From contig JBOHUE010000197.1 of the NCBI GenBank assembly GCA_050734185.1, positions 1 to 8,362 of the forward strand: a stretch of DNA of 8,362 bases. The letters are read 5' to 3'. The DNA comes from JAFALX01 sp050734185. Lineage in GTDB: Bacteria; Chloroflexota; Dormibacteria; Aeolococcales; Aeolococcaceae. Shown here one piece after another: positions 1 through 5,633 of this stretch (the first letter of the stretch is position 1; every line of letters begins with the position of its first letter). Under the pieces are notes generated by a model, which saw only the letters and a list, made by a program, of their open reading frames with translations, was not told where the DNA came from and searched no databases. A program made the position numbers and the translations under genes.

Positions 1-288
1 CGCGCACGCGATGCCGTAGCGGCCGCTGCCGAACGCCGGCCCCGCGAGCACCATCTCGGCGCCGGCGCCGGTGATCAACTGAAGGATCTCGGGCACGGCC
101 TCGTGGTCCGACGCCGCGACGTCGTCGCCGCAGAAGACGGTGGCGACGACGCTGTGCTCCTCGCCGAGGAGTGTGTCGAGCCGGCGGCCGGGACCAACCG
201 CACCGACGCGCCGCTCCGGCCGGACCACGGCTGCATCCTCGCCGCCGACACCCGCGAAGAACTGGTTGATGTAGTGGACGACTCTCAT
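1..288 (-). CDS. GrdB-like subunit (glycine/sarcosine/betaine reductase component B family), N-terminal part
   Basis: Translating the minus strand from the ATG at 288 gives 96 uninterrupted residues that run off the left edge. The protein opens MRVVHYINQFFAGVGGE and later has AGPAFGSGRYGIACA. Both match, from memory of the family, the start and the AGPAFNAGRYGVACG-type motif of GrdB, the substrate-binding subunit of clostridial glycine, sarcosine and betaine reductases. In classical GrdB a selenocysteine (cysteine in some homologues) lies near residue 350, outside this window, so catalytic competence cannot be judged. The start codon overlaps the stop of the GrdE-like gene in an ATGA arrangement, which implies translational coupling and a two-subunit complex. 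Family assignment is firm. The substrate is unknown, because the partner lacks a key residue of the classical enzyme. Confidence 0.88.
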   Translation of the reverse strand, partial: MRVVHYINQFFAGVGGEDAAVVRPERRVGAVGPGRRLDTLLGEEHSVVATVFCGDDVAASDHEAVPEILQLITGAGAEMVLAGPAFGSGRYGIACA

Positions 289-1544
289 CCGCTCGCAGCC
301 ATGCTAGCCGTCAGGCGCCCCCACCCCAGCGGGCTCAACGCGGCGTAGACGACGGCGGTGGGCACCTCCATCGCGGAGTCCGCGGGCGCGTCGAGCAGCG
401 CGAATTGCTCACCGCCGAGCGCGCGCTCCACCGCCGGCAGCTGCAGGCGCTCGTCGTAGTTGCCCGTACTGATCATCGCGATGCTGCGCTCCGGCGGCGC
501 GACGACCGGCGGCCCGCTGCCGTCGGCGCCGGCCATCTCAGCGAACAGCCCGACGGCCGTCAGACCCGCGTCCTCCAGGGCGTCCATCTTCAGCGACACG
601 TCGGAGTCGGCGTTGCCGCCGCCCTCCTTCGTGAGGATGGCCGCGTCCCAGCCGAGCTTCCGGCAGAGCGCGGCGGCCTGCGCGGCGACCCGCTCCTTCG
701 CGGCCTGCTCAACAGGCTCCGGGGAGAGCACGAGCCCGGCGAACCGCACGTCGACGCCGTCGCGTGCGCGGAGCGCCGCGACGACCGGGTGGTTCTGGTG
801 CAGGTATGTCGGGTTCTTCAGCGCCGGGTGGCCGAACTGCCCGCTGACGACGAGGCCGAAGTCGACGGCGGCCGCGTCGACCGACGCGGGCGCGGAATCG
901 GCGAACGAGTGACCACCGACGTACACGTCCTTGAACGCACCCTGGGTCTGCAGGTTTGTGATCGCGCCGACCCTGGGCAGCGAGGCGCCGTTCGAGGTCC
1001 GCAGGTCGTCGATCGCGTCCGGCGGAGCATCGAAGGCGGCCGCCCCGAGAATGCTCGCCAGTCGTAGCGCGCCGAGTCGCAGCGCTACGGCGACGTCCGC
1101 CCAATCGGCGCCGGCCGCCGGCGAGAACTCGATCACCGCGTTGTGCGTCGACGCCAGAAACGACAGCGGCGCCGCCGGGCCGGACATGTCCGCCAGCGCC
1201 TCCTGCGCGCGCGGCAGATAGCCGGCCGTGACAATGGCGACCCCACGCAGCACGTGGACATCCCCGCCGGCAGGCGCGCCTGCGGGAGCGACGAAGCCGG
1301 GAAACACGAGGTCGCCGTCGCGCGCGGCGCGCGGCTCTACCGCGTCGAGCACCTTCACGATGCGTGCGCTCTGACCGGGATGCGCCACCGTGAGCGAGAC
1401 GGTCGCCAGAGCCGGATCAGCGAAGGCGCGGGCCACGTCGCCGTCGCCCACCGTGAGCACGCCGGCGTCGAGCGACGTCCGCCCCCCGGGGCGCACGTCC
1501 GTGACGGCGTGGACGACGCGCCGCGCGTTCACAGCTTCAGACAT
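285..1544 (-). CDS. GrdE-like subunit (glycine/sarcosine/betaine reductase component B, alpha/beta proprotein family) lacking the pyruvoyl cysteine
   Basis: A 419-residue protein similar along its length to GrdE, the proprotein of component B. Shared motifs are DMSGPAAPLSFLASTHN, NLQTQGAFKDVYVGG, KNPTYLHQNHPVV and LTKEGGGNADSD. Classical GrdE self-cleaves at a cysteine in a segment of the form SGNCVSACDKN (recalled) to make a pyruvoyl group. Here the aligned segment is SGQFGHPALKN, residues 234-244, with Phe in the cysteine position. The only cysteine in the whole protein is at about residue 294, in ALCRKLG. Processing to a pyruvoyl enzyme is therefore unlikely. I chose the ATG at 1544 because AGGA lies about 10 nt upstream. 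A GTG at 1568 would add 8 residues and has a weaker site. The stop overlaps the GrdB-like start by 4 bp. It may be a non-reductive or differently specific relative of GrdE. Confidence 0.87.
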   Translation of the reverse strand: MSEAVNARRVVHAVTDVRPGGRTSLDAGVLTVGDGDVARAFADPALATVSLTVAHPGQSARIVKVLDAVEPRAARDGDLVFPGFVAPAGAPAGGDVHVLRGVAIVTAGYLPRAQEALADMSGPAAPLSFLASTHNAVIEFSPAAGADWADVAVALRLGALRLASILGAAAFDAPPDAIDDLRTSNGASLPRVGAITNLQTQGAFKDVYVGGHSFADSAPASVDAAAVDFGLVVSGQFGHPALKNPTYLHQNHPVVAALRARDGVDVRFAGLVLSPEPVEQAAKERVAAQAAALCRKLGWDAAILTKEGGGNADSDVSLKMDALEDAGLTAVGLFAEMAGADGSGPPVVAPPERSIAMISTGNYDERLQLPAVERALGGEQFALLDAPADSAMEVPTAVVYAALSPLGWGRLTASMAASG

Positions 1545-1597
1545 GGACGGTCGATCCTGCCGGGTCACCCATCGTCAGCGCAAGTCGAGTGAGCGAT

Positions 1598-2098
1598 TCA
1601 GCCACCCGACGACGGCACGACGCGACCGTGGATCTCCACCGTGAGCTGGTCGATCCGCTTGGTCAGCGCGGTGTTCTCGTCGAGCACGCGCGTGAGCAGC
1701 GTGAGTGTGTCCTCGGCCATCTGCTGCCGCCCGAGCGTGTCCTGGGCGACCGCCTCACGATGCTTGGCGTCGGCCTCCGCCTGGGCCTTGTCTCGGTCCG
1801 CCTGCCGTGTTTGGGCCAGAAGGATGAGGGGTGCTGCGTAGGCCGCCTGGAGGCTGAATGCCAGGTTGAGCAGGATGAACGGGTAGATGTCGAACTTCAC
1901 GATATGGGCGGCGTTGATCACGATCCACGCGCCCACCACCAGCGTCTGCCCGACCAGGAATACGGGCGTGCCGAAGAAGCGCGCGAACGCCTCGGCCCTC
2001 TGTCCGAACCCGCCGGACCCGAACGGATGGGACAGGTGGTCGACCTCCTTGATGAAGCGTCTGTAGTGTTCGTCGGGGGAGCTGACCGTGCTCGTCAT
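1598..2098 (-). CDS. DUF1003 family membrane protein
   Basis: A 166-residue protein with the signature of DUF1003 membrane proteins. There are two hydrophobic segments, at about residues 43-65 (TPVFLVGQTLVVGAWIVINA) and 72-95 (YPFILLNLAFSLQAAYAAPL). They are joined by the characteristic FDIYPFILLNLAFSLQAA stretch, and AQTRQADRDKAQ follows at about 96-107. The rest, to about residue 155, is charged and alanine- and leucine-rich and could form a cytoplasmic helix or coiled coil. The molecular function of the family is unknown. The start is well supported: GGAGGA (2106-2111) lies 7 nt before the ATG. It is 53 bp upstream of the GrdE-like start with no evident terminator between, so co-transcription is possible, but no functional link is known. 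Confidence 0.9.
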   Translation of the reverse strand: MTSTVSSPDEHYRRFIKEVDHLSHPFGSGGFGQRAEAFARFFGTPVFLVGQTLVVGAWIVINAAHIVKFDIYPFILLNLAFSLQAAYAAPLILLAQTRQADRDKAQAEADAKHREAVAQDTLGRQQMAEDTLTLLTRVLDENTALTKRIDQLTVEIHGRVVPSSGG

Positions 2099-2127
2099 CT
2101 GCTGGTCCTCCGCAATCTCTCAGCGTC

Positions 2128-2158
2128 AACGTTGCGTGAGCAACGTGGCGTTGCCACG
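2128..2158 (-). promoter_or_regulatory. Two overlapping, mutually exclusive hairpins in the leader of the DUF1003 gene
   Basis: Two short perfect inverted repeats share bases. Arms 2129-2135 (ACGTTGC) and 2140-2146 (GCAACGT) enclose a 4-nt loop. Arms 2144-2149 (CGTGGC) and 2153-2158 (GCCACG) enclose a 3-nt loop. Bases 2144-2146 belong to both, so only one can form fully at a time. They lie 30-60 nt upstream of the DUF1003 start on its transcript strand. A switch or attenuator role is inference; both stems are short and could be chance. Confidence 0.3.
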
Positions 2159-2223
2159 ATATGGGCAAACGCGGTGCCGCCGCTGATGCGGGGGGTTCGA
2201 GCCGCGGCGCCGCACAGCGCGCG

Positions 2224-2244
2224 TCGCGATCTCGGAGATCGCGA
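2224..2244 (-). terminator. Palindrome just past tRNA-His: possible terminator or processing hairpin
   Basis: Ten-base perfect arms, 2224-2233 (TCGCGATCTC) and 2235-2244 (GAGATCGCGA), are separated by one base. As RNA this folds into a stem of about 9 bp with a 3-nt loop. It begins 4 nt after the encoded CCA of tRNA-His, where a tRNA terminator is expected. No T-tract follows on the minus strand, so it is not a standard intrinsic terminator. It may also be a protein-binding palindrome. Confidence 0.5.
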
Positions 2245-2248
2245 TGGA

Positions 2249-2326
2249 TGGGGTGGCCAGTGGGATTTGAACCCACGACCTCCAGGGCCACAACCTGGCA
2301 CTCTAACCAGCTGAGCTATGGCCACC
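2249..2326 (-). tRNA. tRNA-His (anticodon GTG), CCA encoded
   Basis: The minus strand folds into a complete cloverleaf. The acceptor stem GTGGCCA (2325-2319) pairs with TGGCCAC (2259-2253). The anticodon stem CCAGG/CCTGG encloses the loop TTGTGGC, with GTG at 2291-2289. The T-loop contains GTTCAAATC. An extra G at 2326 pairs opposite discriminator C at 2252, giving the G-1:C73 pair that identifies tRNA-His. The 3' CCA is encoded at 2251-2249, unlike the neighbouring tRNA-Arg. The gene diverges from tRNA-Arg across a 39-bp gap. Confidence 0.97.
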
Positions 2327-2365
2327 ACGAGCGGGACAACGCCGCCTCGGCGATTATATGTGCGG
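2327..2365. promoter_or_regulatory. Divergent promoter region between tRNA-His and tRNA-Arg with a shared -10
   Basis: The 39 bp between the two tRNA 5' ends contain one AT-rich patch (2353-2359, ATTATAT). On the minus strand it reads as a perfect TATAAT -10 box (2358-2353), which would place the tRNA-His start about 20 nt before G-1. On the plus strand TTATAT (2354-2359) would place the tRNA-Arg start at or almost at the first tRNA base. Any -35 element must lie inside the opposite tRNA gene, and I see no good TTGACA match there. The -10 reading is sequence-based; simultaneous bidirectional use is inference. Confidence 0.6.
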
Positions 2366-2438
2366 GCCCCCGTAGCTCAGCGGATAGAGCAGCCGCCTTC
2401 TAAGCGGTCGGTCCCGGGTTCGATTCCTGGCGGGGGCG
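2366..2438 (+). tRNA. tRNA-Arg (anticodon TCT), CCA not encoded
   Basis: A 73-nt cloverleaf. The acceptor stem GCCCCCG (2366-2372) pairs with CGGGGGC (2431-2437), with discriminator G at 2438. The D-arm contains GCTCAGCGGATAGAGC. The anticodon stem GCCGC/GCGGT encloses the loop CTTCTAA, with TCT at 2399-2401, reading AGA. The T-arm contains GGTTCGATTCC. The following bases are CGC, so CCA must be added after transcription. There is no terminator downstream: the hydrolase reading frame starts at once, so a tRNA-mRNA co-transcript is likely. Confidence 0.97.
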
Positions 2439-2440
2439 CG

Positions 2441-3181
2441 CGACGCACGATCGCGGTCTGCCTCACAGGGCTCGCGACTGCAGTCATCGCCGCGTGTGGC
2501 GGAGCCGGCTCCCCGGCAGGGAGCGCGCAGCCCGCCTCATCCTCGAGCAGTTCGCCCGTTACGCTCGACGGCTGCGTCTCGGCGAGCGCAGGGGCGAAGG
2601 CGGTCACCTTCCCGTCGGGCGACGAGCAGATCACCGGTGCGGAGTTCGGCTCAACCGGCGCCGTCGGCGTGGTGCTGGCACACGAGTACATGGCCAACAT
2701 GTGCGGCTGGGTCGCGTATGCGCAGCATCTGCGCGACCGCGGCTACCGCGCACTCGCGTTCGACTCCCGCTCGCACGTCAGCGATGAGGTAAGCGCCGCG
2801 GCGGCGGTGTTGCGGCATGACGGCGCGACGCGCATCGTTCTCATGGGCGCGTCCATGGGTGGCACCGCGTCGCTGGTCGCAGCCGCGTCTGCGAGCGCGG
2901 ACGTCTCCGCAGTCGCCGCGCTCTCCGCACCGGCGAGCTTCATGGGGCTCGACGGAACCGGCGCGGTGCGTCAGCTCACCATACCGGTGCTGTTCATGGC
3001 AGCGCAGGACAACGGCGAATTTCCTGGCGACGCGCGCACGATGTACGCGGCCTGTCCTTCTGCGCACAAACAGCTGCAGATCATTTCCGGAGGCGATCAC
3101 GGGACGGCGATGCTCCGCGGATCACAGGCGTCGCAAGCGCTGTCACTGCTCGACGGCTTCATCGCGTCGGCCACCTCGTAG
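2441..3181 (+). CDS. Alpha/beta hydrolase, predicted lipoprotein; no clear start codon
   Basis: The frame encodes a lipoprotein-like signal: basic RR, a hydrophobic run VCLTGLATAVIA, then lipobox IAAC with the cysteine at 2495. A low-complexity Ser/Ala linker follows, then a compact alpha/beta hydrolase domain of about 200 residues. Visible are the nucleophile elbow GASMGG (Ser at 2852), a candidate acid Asp (AAQDNG, 3008) and the catalytic His in GGDHG (3098). It resembles dienelactone-hydrolase-type proteins; the substrate is unknown. It probably acts tethered to the outer face of the membrane. The oddity is the start. Between the tRNA-Arg 3' end and the lipobox there is no in-frame ATG, GTG or TTG. 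The in-frame ATG at 2318 and GTG at 2360 both require translating through the tRNA. An ATT at 2423 inside the T-arm is a remote option. The listed start is simply the first full codon after the tRNA. Confidence 0.75.
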   Translation, partial: RRTIAVCLTGLATAVIAACGGAGSPAGSAQPASSSSSSPVTLDGCVSASAGAKAVTFPSGDEQITGAEFGSTGAVGVVLAHEYMANMCGWVAYAQHLRDRGYRALAFDSRSHVSDEVSAAAAVLRHDGATRIVLMGASMGGTASLVAAASASADVSAVAALSAPASFMGLDGTGAVRQLTIPVLFMAAQDNGEFPGDARTMYAACPSAHKQLQIISGGDHGTAMLRGSQASQALSLLDGFIASATS

Positions 3182-3210
3182 CGACAGGACAGACTGCCGC
3201 GTTCGCGCGC

Positions 3211-3216
3211 TACCCT
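3211..3216 (+). promoter_or_regulatory. Possible -10 element of a leaderless maeA transcript
   Basis: TACCCT fits the TANNNT form of actinobacterial -10 boxes and ends 9 nt before the maeA ATG. Transcription would begin within a few bases of the start codon. No convincing ribosome-binding site precedes that ATG, which agrees with a leaderless message. No clear -35 is visible. Confidence 0.35.
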
Positions 3217-3225
3217 CGTGATGGC

Positions 3226-4944
3226 ATGACACGCACGCGCGGACGCAACTTTCGTGTCGCGCCCGATGGCGCGCTGGAGACGTGGGCACGTGGACTCGAG
3301 GTGCTCGAGACTCCGGTGCTCAACAAGGGCTCCGCGTTCACGGAATCGGAGCGCCGCGCGCTCGGGCTCACGGGGTTGCTGCCGCCGCGTGTGACCACTC
3401 TCGAACTGCAGGCGCAGCGCTCGTACCGGCAGTACTGCGAGGAACAGGACGACCTCAGCCGGTACATCTTTCTCGCCAACCTGCACGACCGCAGCGAGGA
3501 TCTGTACTACCGCGTGCTCGAGGATCACCTCGCGGAGATGCTGCCGATCGTGTACACGCCCACGGTCGGGATGGCCATCCAGAAGTACAGCGAGGAGTAC
3601 CAGCGCCCACGCGGTCTCTATCTGTGCATCGATGCGATCGACACCATCGACGATGCCTTCGACAACTTCGGCGCCGGACCCGATGACATCGACCTGCTGG
3701 TGGCGACAGATGCCGAGCAGATCCTCGGCATCGGCGACTGGGGCGTCGGCGGCATCGCCATCTCGGTCGGCAAGCTCGCCGTGTACACCGCCGCCGCGGG
3801 GATCAACCCCACGCGCGCGATCCCGATCATGCTCGACGTCGGCACCGACCGGCGCGAACTGCTCGGCTACGGCGCCTACATGGGCGCCCGGCATGAACGT
3901 GTACGCGGCGCCGCGTACGACGAGTTCATCGATGCGTACGTGCGCGCCGCATCGCGCCGGTTCCCCCGTGCACTGCTGCACTGGGAGGACTTCGGCGCGG
4001 CCAACGCGCGGCGCATCCTCGAGCGCTATCGCGACACGGTGCTCACCTTCAACGACGACATGCAGGGCACTGGCGCGGTCGTGCTTGCCGGGCTGCTCGC
4101 TGCGTCGCGCGCAGCGGGCACTCCGCTGCGAGACCAGCATGTCGTCATCGTCGGCGCGGGCACCGCCGGCATCGGCATCGCCGACCAGATGCGCGACGCG
4201 ATGATGCGCGACGGATTGTCACGCGACGAGGCGACGGCGCGCTTCTGGTGCGTGGGCCGCCACGGTCTGTTGCTCGACGATGGCAGCGTGACCCTGCGCG
4301 ACTTCCAGCGACCGTACGCGCGACACGCAGACGACGTGCACGACTGGACACGCGGCGACGACGGCGTCGGTCTTGACGAGGTCGTCCGTCTAGTCGCGCC
4401 GGCAGCGCTCATCGGCACCACCGGTGTCGCCGGCACATTCACCGAAGGGGTGGTGCGGGAGATGGCCTCGCGTGTGAAGCGCCCGATCATCTTCCCGCTG
4501 TCCAATCCGACGTCCCTCGCCGAGGCGACGCCCGCAGAGATCGTGGAGTGGACTGAGGGACGGGCGTTGATCGCCACGGGGAGCCCGTTCGCGCCGGTGC
4601 AACACGGCGGCGTCACGATCACGATCGGCCAGGCGAACAACGCGTTCGCCTTTCCCGGTCTCAGTCTCGGCGCGATCGTCGCGCAAGCGCGCACCATCTC
4701 CGACGGCATGCTCACGGCCGCCGCCGAGGCCATCTCGTCGTTCGTCGACGCGAGAGCACCCGGTGCGTCGCTCATGCCGCCCGTCGCGCAGGTGCGAGTC
4801 GTCTCGCAGCGAGTCGCGGTCGCGGTTGCGCGCGCCGCCGCAGCGGAGGGGATCGCCCAGGTGCCGGCCGGTGACGAGGAGGCGCGGGTGCGCTTGGCAA
4901 CGTGGGAGCCCACGTACCCCCCGGTGCGCGCAGTCGACGCGTGA
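3226..4944 (+). CDS. maeA: NAD-type malic enzyme (malate dehydrogenase, oxaloacetate-decarboxylating)
   Basis: A 572-residue protein, close to the roughly 565 residues of the E. coli NAD malic enzyme MaeA. It converts malate to pyruvate, CO2 and NADH in the cytoplasm, linking the TCA cycle to pyruvate. The malic N-terminal domain carries YTPTVGMAIQKYSEEYQRPRG (the usual catalytic Tyr is Y110) and GDWGVGGIAISVGKLAVYTA, with the catalytic Lys at K183. Metal ligands fit E254 and D255 in WEDFGAAN and D277/D278 in FNDDMQGTGAV. The Rossmann motif VGAGTAGIGIAD is at about 309-320. PLSNPTSLAEATPAE and IGQANNAFAFPGLSLGAI complete the C-terminal domain. All key residues are present. NAD preference is inferred from overall MaeA/SfcA-type architecture and not from a decisive residue. 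Its stop overlaps the next gene's GTG start by 4 bp. Confidence 0.95.
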   Translation: MTRTRGRNFRVAPDGALETWARGLEVLETPVLNKGSAFTESERRALGLTGLLPPRVTTLELQAQRSYRQYCEEQDDLSRYIFLANLHDRSEDLYYRVLEDHLAEMLPIVYTPTVGMAIQKYSEEYQRPRGLYLCIDAIDTIDDAFDNFGAGPDDIDLLVATDAEQILGIGDWGVGGIAISVGKLAVYTAAAGINPTRAIPIMLDVGTDRRELLGYGAYMGARHERVRGAAYDEFIDAYVRAASRRFPRALLHWEDFGAANARRILERYRDTVLTFNDDMQGTGAVVLAGLLAASRAAGTPLRDQHVVIVGAGTAGIGIADQMRDAMMRDGLSRDEATARFWCVGRHGLLLDDGSVTLRDFQRPYARHADDVHDWTRGDDGVGLDEVVRLVAPAALIGTTGVAGTFTEGVVREMASRVKRPIIFPLSNPTSLAEATPAEIVEWTEGRALIATGSPFAPVQHGGVTITIGQANNAFAFPGLSLGAIVAQARTISDGMLTAAAEAISSFVDARAPGASLMPPVAQVRVVSQRVAVAVARAAAAEGIAQVPAGDEEARVRLATWEPTYPPVRAVDA

Positions 4945-5594
4945 GCACGCCTGCACCCGCGCGCACGCGGCTCTACCTCGTCCGTCACTGCGACGTGCAG
5001 AACCCCGACGGCGTCCTCTACGGGCATCTGCCGTCATTCGGCCTGAGCGCGAAAGGTCTCGTGCAAGCCCACGCGCTCGCGGGCTTCTTCGCCACCTCGT
5101 CGGTGCGGCGCATCATCACCAGCCCGCTCCAGCGCGCCAGGCAGACGGCGGAGATCATCGACGCGGCGCTCCACGACGTGCCGGTCGAGACCAGCGATGA
5201 TCTCATCGAGGCAAAGTTCGGCCTCTACCTCCAGGGGGTCCGTGCCCGTGACGTTCCGTGGAAGCGCCCGCTCTGGTGGGTGCACATGGCATGGCCGGGC
5301 GTGCTGCCGATGGACGAGCGCGTGAGTGACATGGCCGAGCGGGTGCGCCGGCAGCTGCGCCGCCTGCTGCGCGAGCATCCTCACGAGGGCGGGATCTGTG
5401 TCAGCCACGGCGATCCGATTCAGGCGTTCTGGCTGCAGGCGGACGGCCGCCCCGTGTACGCCCTGCACCGTCTGCAGTGCGCGAAGGGCGGCATGCTGGT
5501 TCTCGACTACGTTGACGAAAACTTGGATCGCCTGGAGTACTGGCCGCCGGAGCGCGTTGCCGGCGCCACGCGCGAGACAGCGGCGAACCGGTGA
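4941..5594 (+). CDS. Histidine phosphatase family protein (phosphoglycerate mutase-like)
   Basis: 217 residues from the GTG at 4941. Catalytic features of the histidine phosphatase superfamily are in order: LVRHCDVQNP with the phospho-accepting H16 (RHC where RHG is usual), SPLQRARQTAE with R65, a probable proton donor E90 in DDLIEAKFG, and VSHGDPI with the second histidine H156. It should hydrolyse a phosphate ester; the substrate cannot be read from sequence, and a true glycolytic mutase is less likely given the short divergent middle region. The start is chosen from the GTGA overlap with the maeA stop. An in-frame ATG at 4902 would add 13 residues inside maeA and is less plausible. Coupling to maeA suggests joint expression. 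The gene ends in a strong hairpin. Confidence 0.9.
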   Translation: MSTPAPARTRLYLVRHCDVQNPDGVLYGHLPSFGLSAKGLVQAHALAGFFATSSVRRIITSPLQRARQTAEIIDAALHDVPVETSDDLIEAKFGLYLQGVRARDVPWKRPLWWVHMAWPGVLPMDERVSDMAERVRRQLRRLLREHPHEGGICVSHGDPIQAFWLQADGRPVYALHRLQCAKGGMLVLDYVDENLDRLEYWPPERVAGATRETAANR

Positions 5595-5625
5595 GCCGGT
5601 GCGCAACGAGGGTGCGCACCGGCTC
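5593..5625 (+). terminator. Strong hairpin between convergent genes
   Basis: Perfect 13-base arms, 5593-5605 (GAGCCGGTGCGCA) and 5613-5625 (TGCGCACCGGCTC), are separated by 7 nt. The first arm begins within the phosphatase stop codon. It sits between two convergent genes and is symmetric, so it could act on both strands. C6 follows in place of a T-run, so termination may rely on stem stability alone, as often proposed for high-GC actinobacteria. Confidence 0.75.
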
Positions 5626-5633
5626 CCCCCGGC

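Noticed and set aside
405..1067. Plus-strand frame of 220 codons opposite the GrdE-like gene
   Set aside because: It is Arg-rich with no domain signal, and the minus strand is clearly the coding strand.
1545..1597. Promoter or terminator between the DUF1003 and GrdE-like genes
   Set aside because: There is no convincing -10/-35 pair or stable hairpin in these 53 bp.
2366..2438. tRNA-Arg as the attachment site of an integrated element
   Set aside because: I saw no integrase gene, no duplicated tRNA 3' fragment and no phage or plasmid genes in the window. A remote second att copy outside the window cannot be excluded.
2318..2440. Upstream extension of the hydrolase frame, starting at the ATG at 2318
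   Set aside because: This part is a translation of tRNA-His and tRNA-Arg DNA (for example APVAQRIEQPP), a familiar artefact of reading through tRNA genes. It is kept only as one of the unresolved start options.
3097..4140. Minus-strand frame of 347 codons opposite maeA
   Set aside because: It has no family resemblance, and the plus strand encodes a complete malic enzyme with all catalytic motifs.
4026..5027. Minus-strand frame of 333 codons opposite maeA and the phosphatase
   Set aside because: Its composition is that of a shadow frame, and it overlaps two well-supported genes.
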